Positions 46,240-54,572 of a stretch of 64,000 nucleotides of DNA are shown here, piece after piece; within the stretch, counting starts at the first letter, position 1; each line of letters opens with the position of its first letter. The notes below the pieces were generated by a model. That model was given only the letters and a program-made list of their open reading frames with translations. It was not told the origin of the DNA and made no database searches. The DNA comes from Clostridium sp. AF15-31. GTDB taxonomy: Bacteria; Bacillota; Clostridia; Lachnospirales; Lachnospiraceae. The DNA lies in the NCBI RefSeq assembly GCF_003461625.1, contig NZ_QTXL01000001.1, forward strand, positions 434,001 to 498,000, written 5' to 3'. Both the position numbers and the translations under genes were made by a program.

Positions 46240-47958
46240 ATGAGAAACAAAAAACAAATGAACAAATTGGCTTTGCAGACAAAATTAAAACGTCTGCTGA
46301 TCGCCGGAGGACTGGCAGCATTAGTAGCAGTACCACTGTTATCGGGAAATGCAGGTATGCGGAAAGTTGATGCAGCACAAGGGGATGTGAAGATCAATTC
46401 AACGAATTTCCCGGATGAAGGATTTCGGAAATATATTTCTAAGAACATTGACCGAAACAAAGATGGTGTATTATCAAAAGCGGAGATTAAGAAAGTTACT
46501 GAAATAAAACTGGAGCATTATGATGAAACTGGAAATGAATATGTTTATAATGATCTGACCGGTATTGGTGTGTTTACAGAATTGAAAAGACTGGAATGTG
46601 AAAGCCAGAAATCTCTTTCCAAACTGGACCTGCACAAAAATACAAAACTGGAATTCGTAAAATGTGGTCGTAACGGCATAAAAGAATTGAATGTATCAAA
46701 ATTAACGAAATTAAAAGAACTGCGTTGTTATGATAATAAACTGACAAAGTTAGATGTCAGCAAAAATGTAAAACTGGAGATATTAGATTGTGTGAGCAAT
46801 AACTTAACTGGTCTGGATCTCCGTAAGAATACAAAATTGGTAGTGTTGTGTTGCGACGAAAACAAATTGACAAAGCTCGATCTTACAAAAAATACAAAAC
46901 TTCATACTCTGTGGTGTAGTAGTAATAAACTTACAAAGCTCGATCTTACAAAAAATACAAAACTTCATATTCTGTGGTGTAGTAGTAATAAACTTACGAA
47001 GCTTGATGTTACCAAGAATCTTGATCTTGTAGATTTGTATTGCGATACCAATAAACTTACAAAATTGAATGTTGATAAAAACGAAAAACTTGTATGTTTG
47101 GTCTGTTCTGATAATAAGCTGGCTCAGTTGCATCTTACAAATAATAAACAGCTTGTAAAGCTGGAATGTGCAAAGAATCAGTTGACCCAGTTGGATACCA
47201 GTCATAATAATGCCTTAGTATGGGTAGTGTGTACAAATAACAGGTTAACGAAACTGGATTTTAGTGCAAGTCCTTTATGTAATTCTGTTGTTTGCAATGA
47301 GAATAAATTGACAGAAATTATCGTACCAAAGAATATGGAAAACGATAGAATTTACTATGATAAAAATTTGAAGGTATCCATAAAGAAGAAGACAAAACCA
47401 GTCAAAAATGGAACCTATTTTGTTGAGGATACTTATAATTATCCATATTGTACCTTCCGTGTTACAAGTACAAAGGCCGGAAACCGGACAGTATCTCTTG
47501 GAGCATGGACCAATGCAGGTGCTTTCGGCACAAAAGGCTGGAAAAGCTATATGAAAGGAGTAAAATATGGAAATCAGACTTATAAGCTGACGTCCATTGA
47601 TTCCGGAGCATTTGCAGGTGGAACATTCTCTGAATATGATGGAAATAATAATATTGTGATCGGAGGAAGTATTAAAACAATTGGTTCCAAGGCATTTGCA
47701 GGAACAAAAGTTTTAAAGACGATCACCCTTGGAACATCAGTTGAGAAAATTGGATCATATGCATTTGCTAACAGCAGGGATTTAAAGGTTTTAAAGATCA
47801 AAACAACCAAGCTGACATCCAAAACGTTGAGCAAGAAAACCTTTGCCGGTATCACTTCAAAGACTACGGTCAAAGTACCAAAGAGCAAGCTTAGCGCATA
47901 TAAGAAGCTTTTCCGTAAGTGCGGACTGAGCAAGAATGTAAAGGTTAAGGCAATCTAA
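46240..47958 (+). CDS. secreted EF-hand/leucine-rich repeat surface protein 1
   Basis: 572 residues. Signal peptide about 1-45 (basic start, VAVPLL core, VDA-AQ cleavage region). One EF-hand-type loop DRNKDGVLSKAE at 71-82. About 12 LRR units of 21 residues with LTKLDxxKNxKLxxLxC (about 100-370), then a BspA-like LRR_5 C-terminus (IGSKAFAGTKVLKTITL..., TVKVPKSKLSAYKKLF). Cys-rich repeats. Likely a cell-surface adhesin. No LPXTG or S-layer anchor is seen. GGAAGGAGAG precedes the ATG. Paralogue of the gene at 49198. Confidence 0.88.
   Translation: MRNKKQMNKLALQTKLKRLLIAGGLAALVAVPLLSGNAGMRKVDAAQGDVKINSTNFPDEGFRKYISKNIDRNKDGVLSKAEIKKVTEIKLEHYDETGNEYVYNDLTGIGVFTELKRLECESQKSLSKLDLHKNTKLEFVKCGRNGIKELNVSKLTKLKELRCYDNKLTKLDVSKNVKLEILDCVSNNLTGLDLRKNTKLVVLCCDENKLTKLDLTKNTKLHTLWCSSNKLTKLDLTKNTKLHILWCSSNKLTKLDVTKNLDLVDLYCDTNKLTKLNVDKNEKLVCLVCSDNKLAQLHLTNNKQLVKLECAKNQLTQLDTSHNNALVWVVCTNNRLTKLDFSASPLCNSVVCNENKLTEIIVPKNMENDRIYYDKNLKVSIKKKTKPVKNGTYFVEDTYNYPYCTFRVTSTKAGNRTVSLGAWTNAGAFGTKGWKSYMKGVKYGNQTYKLTSIDSGAFAGGTFSEYDGNNNIVIGGSIKTIGSKAFAGTKVLKTITLGTSVEKIGSYAFANSRDLKVLKIKTTKLTSKTLSKKTFAGITSKTTVKVPKSKLSAYKKLFRKCGLSKNVKVKAI
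46871..46996 (+). repeat. 63-bp tandem duplication inside the LRR gene
   Basis: Two adjacent 63-bp (21-residue) units starting at 46871 and 46934 are almost identical at DNA level, unlike the other, diverged LRR units. This indicates recent in-frame expansion. Confidence 0.9.
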
Positions 47959-48081
47959 AAAAGCCGGAAAGAGTAATATAATATATTTGTTGCAGAGGCA
48001 GCGGTTAAGTTATTATAAAATAAAAACAAGCAGGAAATCTTTTAAAGATTCCTGCTTGTTTTATAACTATATAATATTTTT

Positions 48082-48654
48082 TTATGCTGCTTCTTTCTTT
48101 GCGACTGTATTTGCATTTGCTTCCGGCATCAGCTTCTTGAATAATGGAACGATCTGTGCAGCGATAATAGCTTTTACAAGATCTAATGGAATAAATGCAA
48201 CAAAGCCTGAAAGGAAAGCAACTTTCCAGGTTAAGTTTCCGTTGAACTTCCACCATAACATTCCGATGATATCAATGAGGGCTGCTGTTAAAATAGCAAC
48301 GATCGTATAACGGATACGATTGTATTTCTTACCCTTTGTCAGACCTGCAAAGATAGTAACGATAATAAATGAGAATGTATATCCACCGAATACTCCTGTC
48401 AGATAACCGATACCGGAGCCGCCGCCGATAAATACCGGAACGCCGACTGCACCGAGGATCATCCATAAAGCAACGATGATCGTTGAGTCGCGAACTTCAA
48501 ATACCAGTGCAATGAGCATGATCATAAAGTTCAGTAACGTAATGTGTGCTGCATTTGGGAGTGGAGTTGGGATACTTAAATATGCGGATACGCATAAGAT
48601 TGCTGCAAATACAGCCATCATTGTAATCTCCACGGTTGTGAATTTGTTTTTCAT
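48082..48654 (-). CDS. bioY: BioY biotin transporter S component
   Basis: 190 residues from ATG at 48654, where GGAG fits (an upstream Met 13 residues earlier lacks a site). Six membrane helices with the BioY core (LLNFMIMLIALVFEVRDSTIIVALWMILGAVGVPVFIGGGSGIG). Binds biotin and works with shared ECF modules. The gene lies on the opposite strand between the two LRR paralogues and is controlled by a BirA-type operator. Confidence 0.92.
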   Translation of the reverse strand: MKNKFTTVEITMMAVFAAILCVSAYLSIPTPLPNAAHITLLNFMIMLIALVFEVRDSTIIVALWMILGAVGVPVFIGGGSGIGYLTGVFGGYTFSFIIVTIFAGLTKGKKYNRIRYTIVAILTAALIDIIGMLWWKFNGNLTWKVAFLSGFVAFIPLDLVKAIIAAQIVPLFKKLMPEANANTVAKKEAA

Positions 48655-48743
48655 GTGTGTGTTCTCCTTGTTGAATAAATAATATAGGTACAATGGATGC
48701 CATCCCTCGATTGGATGAGGTTAAGGGGGATTGACAAAAATAT

Positions 48744-48775
48744 GAAGCGGATAGCAGGGCTAAGCTATCCGCTTC
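48744..48775 (-). terminator. terminator-like hairpin in the bioY leader
   Basis: Perfect 12-bp stem GAAGCGGATAGC / GCTATCCGCTTC with an 8-base loop. Reading on the minus strand it is followed by ATATTTTTG, so it can terminate transcription between the bioY promoter and bioY. Confidence 0.7.
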
Positions 48776-48823
48776 CCGATAACAAATTGAATGTCAACTA
48801 TTAAATGGCACCCACTGGATAAC

Positions 48824-48852
48824 ATTATAGATGCCATGTCTTTGAATGTCAA
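48824..48852 (-). promoter_or_regulatory. consensus bioY promoter
   Basis: Minus strand TTGACA and TATAAT separated by exactly 17 bases, a perfect sigma-A match. The -35 is embedded in the biotin operator. Confidence 0.85.
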
Positions 48853-48880
48853 CCGCAAAATGCATTTATTGGTTGACATT
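48845..48880. promoter_or_regulatory. BirA-type biotin operator
   Basis: AATGTCAACC-N16-GGTTGACATT, a perfect 10-bp inverted repeat matching the firmicute TGTTAAC-N14/16-GTTAACA BirA pattern. It covers the -35 of the bioY promoter. A weaker second pair lies at 48790-48826 (AATGTCAAC / GATAACATT), covering the -10. Confidence 0.75.
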
Positions 48881-48900
48881 TGGATAACTTTACTTAGGAA

Positions 48901-48929
48901 TTGTCATTTACCTTTCAGTGTGCTACACT
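48901..48929 (+). promoter_or_regulatory. promoter of LRR leader 2
   Basis: TTGTCA and TACACT separated by 17 bases, a copy of the promoter at 45969. It is back-to-back with the bioY promoter region. Confidence 0.6.
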
Positions 48930-48966
48930 AAATTCGTAAATTTTACGCGAAAGGGATTGACAAAGG

Positions 48967-49062
48967 ATGCAGAAAGGAAGAGGCTTAAGCACAGCACAGC
49001 ACAGCACAGCACAGCACAGCACAGCACAGCACAGCACAGCACAGCACAGCACGCTTAAATAG
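48967..49062 (+). CDS. possible leader peptide with (TAQHS)4, LRR leader 2
   Basis: 31-codon frame MQKGRGLS-(TAQHS)4-TLK-stop. It differs from leader 1 by two inserted TAQHS units (30 bases) and keeps the same stop. Translation is unproven. Confidence 0.3.
   Translation: MQKGRGLSTAQHSTAQHSTAQHSTAQHSTLK
48988..49053 (+). repeat. GCACA pentanucleotide repeat, 13 GCAC units
   Basis: Thirteen GCAC units separated by single As, again bracketed by GCTTAA and followed by AGCGCTTTTTT. Pure repeats of this length are prone to slippage. Confidence 0.97.
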
Positions 49063-49099
49063 CGCTTTTTTGTATGCGATAAATATAGAACGACAGTTA

Positions 49100-49147
49100 A
49101 AGACCTGGAACAGGATAATGGAAGATTATCCCGTTCCGGGTCTTTCT
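49100..49147 (+). terminator. hairpin/terminator in LRR leader 2
   Basis: Same 20-bp hairpin as at 46141, with base changes in the 3' arm (CCCGTTCCGGGTCTT) and a shorter T run (TCTTTCTG). Pairing is largely kept. Confidence 0.75.
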
Positions 49148-49197
49148 GCGTTTGTATCAACCCGGAGTAAAAAGAAGAAATTGGAAGGAGAGACAAT

Positions 49198-50805
49198 ATG
49201 AAAAACAAGAAACAAATGAACAAATTGGCATTGCAGACAAAATTAAAACGTCTGATGGTTGCCGGAGGTCTGGCAGCCTTGGTGGCAGTACCACTGTTAT
49301 TTAGTAATGCAGGAATGAGGAAAGTTGATGCGGCTCAGGGGGATGTGAAGATCAATTCAACGAATTTCCCGGATAAAGGATTTCGGAAATATATTTCTGA
49401 GAATATCGACTTGAATAAGGATGGTGTATTGTCAAAAACAGAGATTAAGAGCGTAAAGACAATATATCTGGGTTCTGCGAGTGAAGTAGGTGGCTATATA
49501 TGTAAAAATCTGACCGGTATCAATATATTTACAGAGTTACAGACGTTGGAGTGTAGCTGTAATAAACTGACGACGTTGGATGTCAGAAAAAATACGAAGT
49601 TAGTAAAATTAGGTTGCGACGTCAATAAACTAACGAAGCTAGATGTTAGCAAGAACTCCAAATTAGAATATTTGTCTTGTAGGGACAATAAATTGACGAA
49701 GCTGGATGTTAGCAGAAATTCCAAGTTAAAATATTTGGATTGTTATGACAATAAACTTACAGACTTGAATATAAGCAAAAATCAAAATTTAATAGTATTA
49801 AATTGTTCGTCTAATAAGCTTTCAAAATTAGATGTGACAAAAAATAAAAAATTAAGTTTATTAAAATGTAGAGATAATAAACTGACAAAGCTGGATGTTA
49901 CCAAGAATACAAGACTGATTGAATTGGATTGTAGTCGCAATAATCTGAAACAACTGAATTTGAGATATAATGAATGGCTTTCTAACCTGTTGTGTTCATA
50001 TAACAAACTGACAAGTTTGGATACCAGTTATAATAAGTCATTACGCAACGTGGATTGTTATCACAATAAATTAACAAAATTGGATTTTAGTGCAAGTCCT
50101 TTATGTGATCGTATTGATTGCAGTTCAAATAAACTAACAGAAGTTATTATAGCAGAGGGCGTAAAAAAAACTAGTGTTTATTATGATCAAGAGATAGATC
50201 GTTCAATAAAAATAAAAAGTAAGAAGACAAAACCGATGAAAACCGGCGAGTATATTACTTTATTTGATGATGGGAAATTTGATTATTATGTATTTCGCAT
50301 CACTGGAAGCAAGAAAGGGAAAGAAACCGCAACATGTGTATATTATAAATTGGATATAATTGCACCTTATGGTGAGCCATCAAAAAAAGTTAAAAAAAGT
50401 TTTAAATTTGGAAATACAACATATAAGGTAACAGCAATCGGGGAAAATGCATTTAAGGAGTTGAACTCCTATTGTGAAGATGAAAATATTTGTAAATCCA
50501 TTATAATTGGTAATTCTGTGAAAATAATTGGTTCCAAGGCATTTGCTGGTACAGAGGATTTAAAGTACATTATCCTTGATGAATCAGTTGAAGAAATTGG
50601 ATCATATGCTTTTGCCAACAGCAAGGATTTAAAGGTTTTAAAGATCAAATCCACGAAGCTTACATCCAAAACGCTGAACAAGAATGCATTTGCCGGTATT
50701 ACGTCAAAGACGACAGTCAAAGTACCAAAGAGCAAGCTTAGTACATATGAGAAGCTTTTCCGTAAATGCGGACTGAGCAAGAATGTAAAGATCAAGGCAA
50801 TCTAA
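49198..50805 (+). CDS. secreted EF-hand/leucine-rich repeat surface protein 2
   Basis: 535 residues. The N-terminal 90 residues are nearly the same as in the paralogue at 46240 (signal peptide, NSTNFPD.GFRKYIS, EF-hand DLNKDGVLSKTE at 71-82). The LRR block is diverged and AT-richer (about 105-330), and the C-terminal LRR_5 portion (IGSKAFAGTEDL.., TVKVPKSKLSTYEKLFRKCGLSKN) is again close. Conserved ends with a variable centre suggest binding-surface diversification. Confidence 0.88.
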   Translation: MKNKKQMNKLALQTKLKRLMVAGGLAALVAVPLLFSNAGMRKVDAAQGDVKINSTNFPDKGFRKYISENIDLNKDGVLSKTEIKSVKTIYLGSASEVGGYICKNLTGINIFTELQTLECSCNKLTTLDVRKNTKLVKLGCDVNKLTKLDVSKNSKLEYLSCRDNKLTKLDVSRNSKLKYLDCYDNKLTDLNISKNQNLIVLNCSSNKLSKLDVTKNKKLSLLKCRDNKLTKLDVTKNTRLIELDCSRNNLKQLNLRYNEWLSNLLCSYNKLTSLDTSYNKSLRNVDCYHNKLTKLDFSASPLCDRIDCSSNKLTEVIIAEGVKKTSVYYDQEIDRSIKIKSKKTKPMKTGEYITLFDDGKFDYYVFRITGSKKGKETATCVYYKLDIIAPYGEPSKKVKKSFKFGNTTYKVTAIGENAFKELNSYCEDENICKSIIIGNSVKIIGSKAFAGTEDLKYIILDESVEEIGSYAFANSKDLKVLKIKSTKLTSKTLNKNAFAGITSKTTVKVPKSKLSTYEKLFRKCGLSKNVKIKAI

Positions 50806-50900
50806 AAAGCCGGAAAGAGTAATATAATATACGCAAAATTATATAGCCTGCGTATCTGTATATTATGCAGAAATGCAGACTATATGAATACTGTAATTGA

Positions 50901-50942
50901 AACGATCTTCCAGAATATATTTGTTCCGGAGGATCGTTTTTT
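50901..50942 (+). terminator. terminator after LRR gene 2
   Basis: AACGATCTTCC / GGAGGATCGTT stem with one G-U pair and six Ts. Confidence 0.85.
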
Positions 50943-51089
50943 GTAATGACATAGAATGGTTAAGGATAATATTATTTGATAAAAAAAGAACTTCTTTCCG
51001 CTGGCGGTTTTTATATTGTAAAAATCAGTGTAATTATCTAAATGAGATATAATGATATTGAAAAGATTTTAAATTATTTGTATAGTTAA

Positions 51090-51305
51090 ATGGTAAAAAC
51101 TTTAGAATTTGTAGAGAAAGAATCGATGATTATGGCAATGTCTACAATTGATAAATATAAGGTATCTTTTGATACGGAGAATATAAATGTAAGAGATATG
51201 GTAATTGCAGGATTGGATCAGGTACAATCGAATAGTACGAAAGATTTTAATGAGGTATGTGATAGACTGGAGAAAAAATATACGAATGCAGCAATACACA
51301 ATTAG
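51090..51305 (+). CDS. antitoxin-like protein of a ParE-type module
   Basis: 71 residues (or 59 from Met at 51126). Short, acidic C-terminal half (LDQVQSNSTKDFNEVCDRLEKKY), no recognised DNA-binding motif beyond general Phd/RelB-like size. It overlaps the toxin start by 20 bases, the usual antitoxin-first arrangement. A TATAAT at 51048 lies 37 bases upstream. The start is uncertain because no ribosome site is clear. Confidence 0.6.
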   Translation: MVKTLEFVEKESMIMAMSTIDKYKVSFDTENINVRDMVIAGLDQVQSNSTKDFNEVCDRLEKKYTNAAIHN

Positions 51306-51639
51306 GATGAGTAAACTGTCAGAACAAGATTTAGAAAGCGCTGGTGATTATATTGCTTATAAGTTGTTGAATCCTACTACTGCTGTAAATACGATGCAGG
51401 GAATAAGAAAAACAATTAACACATTACAACTTTTTCCTGAATGTCATGAGTTGGATGAAGATGTAGAATTAGCTGGATTAAGTGTTCGTAAGATATATTA
51501 TAAGAGATATAAAATATTTTATATTATTGATCAATATAATAAAATTATTAATATAATCAGAATATTACATAAGTTGGAAAAAAGTAAAACATGGATATAC
51601 CAGACTTTAACGAATGGAGAAGATAACAATCATGCTTAG
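51286..51639 (+). CDS. RelE/ParE-family toxin
   Basis: 117 residues from ATG 51286. ParE-like fold cues: MQQYTIRMSKLSEQDLESAGDYIAYKL (two N-terminal helices after the first strand) and LSVRKIYYKRYKIFYIIDQYNKIINIIRILH. Likely inhibits gyrase or cleaves mRNA. Its end overlaps the start of the nitrilase gene by 8 bases, which is unusual for a TA module. Confidence 0.78.
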   Translation: MQQYTIRMSKLSEQDLESAGDYIAYKLLNPTTAVNTMQGIRKTINTLQLFPECHELDEDVELAGLSVRKIYYKRYKIFYIIDQYNKIINIIRILHKLEKSKTWIYQTLTNGEDNNHA

Positions 51640-52456
51640 AGTTGGCGTTACAGAACTGAATATTGGATTTGAGAATAGGGAAGAAGCAAAGAAATGCTGC
51701 CTTGAAGTTATGGAAGAAGCAAGTGCAAATGGAGTAGAGCTACTGGTATTTCCGGAGATGACACTGACAGGATTCACGATGCGGCCATGGTTGTATGCGG
51801 AAAGCTGGGATGCGGATAACATCCCGGACAGTGTTTCATTTTTTATGGAGAACAGCAGAAAATATAAGATGAAGATGGCATTTGGGTATATTCGTGCGGT
51901 TATGGCAGATAGCGACAAGATGGATGATGAAACGAAAGAACCGGTTTATGAGAACCGGCTGGTGCTTGTGGATGGAGAAAAAGTGGTACTTGATTATGCG
52001 AAGATCCATCCATTTTCATATAGCGGTGAGAATAAGGTATATCGGGCAGGAGAAAAGCTTGTACAGGCACAGGTAAAGGATATCCGGATAGGCGGATATA
52101 TCTGCTATGACCTTCGTTTCCCGGAGATTTTCTCTGCAATGAGAGATCAGTATGAAGCTATCATGGTGATCGCAAACTGGCCGGAAACGAGGGCGGAACA
52201 ATGGAAAACACTCTTGAAGGCAAGGGCGATCGAGAATCAGGCATATGTGATCGCAGTCAACCGGGTTGGAGATGGAGATGGGCTTCACTATATTCCGGGC
52301 TCTCATGTATATGACTGGCTTGGGCGGGATGTATCGATCCGGGTTAGTGAGAAGCTGCGTGTTGCAGATATTGATCCCGGGGCAGTCAGACATGCAAGAA
52401 CAGAATTTCCACAGACAAATGACAGAAAGAATACATTTTATAAGATGCTTTATTAA
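51632..52456 (+). CDS. carbon-nitrogen hydrolase (nitrilase superfamily)
   Basis: 274 residues from ATG 51632. Catalytic triad E42 (LLVFPEMTLTGF), K124 (DYAKIHPFSY) and C158 (GGYICYDLRFPEIF). Closest in pattern to omega-amidase/YafV-type amidases that hydrolyse 2-oxo-succinamate or glutaramate. The start codon lies inside the toxin gene, with GGAGA 11 bases upstream. Confidence 0.87.
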   Translation: MLRVGVTELNIGFENREEAKKCCLEVMEEASANGVELLVFPEMTLTGFTMRPWLYAESWDADNIPDSVSFFMENSRKYKMKMAFGYIRAVMADSDKMDDETKEPVYENRLVLVDGEKVVLDYAKIHPFSYSGENKVYRAGEKLVQAQVKDIRIGGYICYDLRFPEIFSAMRDQYEAIMVIANWPETRAEQWKTLLKARAIENQAYVIAVNRVGDGDGLHYIPGSHVYDWLGRDVSIRVSEKLRVADIDPGAVRHARTEFPQTNDRKNTFYKMLY

Positions 52457-52680
52457 TGAAATGTGCTTATAGACAGTTGGATCGGCATGAAAAATACATG
52501 ATATGTTTCATTTTTATTCGACTGGTTATAAGTACATTTCATTTTTTGAATAAAGATAAATTGAAAGTGATAAGATAATAGTATATAATAAATATGGATA
52601 ATATATTATCAATTATAATAAAAATGACGGATATATAGATAAAATATTATCTATATAAATAATTTGCGGGGTAAAGATAC

Positions 52681-52965
52681 ATGAAACCTTTTGTATGGGA
52701 GACACCGGATGAATTAGATAAGAAATTGGCAGAAAGAGTTCGCAATATACGAAAGCGTAGATCGTTGTCACAGCAGCAGTTAGCGGAACAAAGTGGCGTA
52801 AGCTATGGATCAATCAAACGATTTGAGCAAACCGGACAGATCTCTCTGTTGGGATTGACGCGGATTGCGGTTGCACTGGATATAGCAGATGAGCTTCGGG
52901 AATTGTTTACACGGGTTCCGTACAAGGATATTCAGGAGGTTATGAATGAGACAAATAGAAGATAG
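52681..52965 (+). CDS. hipB: HipB-like antitoxin/repressor
   Basis: 94 residues with a Cro/C1-type helix-turn-helix (about 20-75: RNIRKRRSLSQQQLAEQSGVSYGSIKRFEQTGQISL). Binds DNA and neutralises HipA. Overlaps the next gene by 20 bases. The upstream 224-base gap is AT-rich, with no feature I can define beyond the likely hip promoter. Confidence 0.85.
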   Translation: MKPFVWETPDELDKKLAERVRNIRKRRSLSQQQLAEQSGVSYGSIKRFEQTGQISLLGLTRIAVALDIADELRELFTRVPYKDIQEVMNETNRR

Positions 52966-54088
52966 GATGCTTCAGGTTTGCTATGAGGATCGTTTGGTGG
53001 GAACGATGGTGTTAACAGCAGACCGAAAAGCTGCTTTTGAATATAGTGATGAATGGCTGGAAGATGGATTTTCAATCAGCCCTTTTTCGCTGCCGCTGAA
53101 AAAGCAGGTATTTGTGCCGAAAAAAGATTATTTCGGCGGGCTGTTTGGAATATTTGCAGATAGTCTTCCAGATGCGTGGGGAAGATTATTATTAGATCGG
53201 CTGCTTAGGGCAAATCATATCAATCCGGATGAACAAGGTGTTTTAGAACGTCTTGCTATTGTGGGAGATTCCGGGATGGGGGCTTTGTGCTATCATCCAC
53301 AGAGCGTTCTGGTGACGGAGCAGGAAACGGATGATCTGGATGAATTAGCAGAAGCGTGCCATAGAATCATGAATACAGAATATTCGGATAAATTAGATGA
53401 ATTATATGGGCTTGGTGGAACCAGCGGCGGAGCAAGGCCAAAGATCATGACGAGGATAGATGGGGAAGATTGGATCATAAAATTTCCAGCACATGTTGAC
53501 AGGGCAGATATTGGACAAATGGAATATGATTATTCGGTCTGTGCAAAAAAATGTGGAATCGTTATGAGTGAGACAAGGTTGTTTCCATCGCAGCGACATG
53601 CAGGATACTTTGGAACCCGGAGATTTGATAGAAAAACGGATGGGAGCAAGGTTCATATGGCAACGGCGGCAGCGTTGTTAGAACTTGATTTTAATCAGCC
53701 AAGTCTGGACTACCATGACCTGATGAAATTAACAAGAATAATGACGCGAGATAATAAAATGGATGTTGAAAATATGTTTCGCAGAATGTGTTTTAATGTA
53801 TTTGCACATAACAGGGATGATCATTCAAAGAATTTTTCGTTTGTATATGATACTGAATCAGAAACATGGAGATTGAGTCCGGCATATGATCTGACGTATA
53901 GCACAACCTATTATGGTGAGCATACAACATCTGTTGATGGAAATGGACAAGATCCGGGAGAAACGGAGCTTTTGACAGTAGGAGTGCAGGCAGAAATGAA
54001 GAAAAAACAATGTCAGGAGATTATAAACGAAATCAAACAACGGGTTGAGGAAGATCTGAAGGCTTATGCAACCTTCCAAACCACATAA
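52946..54088 (+). CDS. hipA: HipA-family serine/threonine kinase toxin
   Basis: 380 residues. N-terminal HipA subdomain with SPFSLPLKKQVF and FGGLFGIFADSLPDAWGR, glycine loop GLGGTSGGARPK, and catalytic motif HNRDDHSKN with D291 in the catalytic Asp position. By family it phosphorylates a tRNA synthetase, giving growth arrest. Somewhat shorter than E. coli HipA but with all motifs. Confidence 0.88.
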   Translation: MRQIEDRMLQVCYEDRLVGTMVLTADRKAAFEYSDEWLEDGFSISPFSLPLKKQVFVPKKDYFGGLFGIFADSLPDAWGRLLLDRLLRANHINPDEQGVLERLAIVGDSGMGALCYHPQSVLVTEQETDDLDELAEACHRIMNTEYSDKLDELYGLGGTSGGARPKIMTRIDGEDWIIKFPAHVDRADIGQMEYDYSVCAKKCGIVMSETRLFPSQRHAGYFGTRRFDRKTDGSKVHMATAAALLELDFNQPSLDYHDLMKLTRIMTRDNKMDVENMFRRMCFNVFAHNRDDHSKNFSFVYDTESETWRLSPAYDLTYSTTYYGEHTTSVDGNGQDPGETELLTVGVQAEMKKKQCQEIINEIKQRVEEDLKAYATFQTT

Positions 54089-54148
54089 AGCTTGTAAAAT
54101 CCCGCATAATGGAGTAAAATGGAAAAAGCAATTAAGGAGGAAACTTTT

Positions 54149-54565
54149 ATGGGTAAGGACGATTGCATTTTTTGCAAGATTGCAAATGGTGAGATACCAT
54201 CAGCAACAGTTTATGAAGACAGCATATGTAGAGTAATACTTGATGTAAATCCTGCAAATAAAGGTCATGCTTTAATTATACCAAAAGAACATTATGATGA
54301 TATATATAGCATGGACGCGGATACTGCTTCAAAGATCTTTACGATTGCGACAGAGGTTGCCAAGGCTCAGAAAGCGGAATTAAATCCTGACGGACTGAAC
54401 ATTATTCAGAACAATGGCGCTGCTGCAGGACAGACAGTATTCCATTTTCACATGCATCTTGTGCCAAGATTCATTAAGGATACGGTTACAGTTACATGGG
54501 TTCCGGGTCAGTCAGACAATGAGGAACTGGATCGGTTGTCAAAGGCACTTCGTAAGAGAATTTAA
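54149..54565 (+). CDS. HIT-family nucleotide hydrolase
   Basis: 138 residues from ATG 54149, fixed by AAGGAGG. Zn-type CIFC near the start and histidine triad HFHMH (H99, H101, H103). HinT-like purine nucleotide phosphoramidase. It ends 7 bases before the TraX gene. Confidence 0.93.
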   Translation: MGKDDCIFCKIANGEIPSATVYEDSICRVILDVNPANKGHALIIPKEHYDDIYSMDADTASKIFTIATEVAKAQKAELNPDGLNIIQNNGAAAGQTVFHFHMHLVPRFIKDTVTVTWVPGQSDNEELDRLSKALRKRI

Positions 54566-54572
54566 GGAAAAC

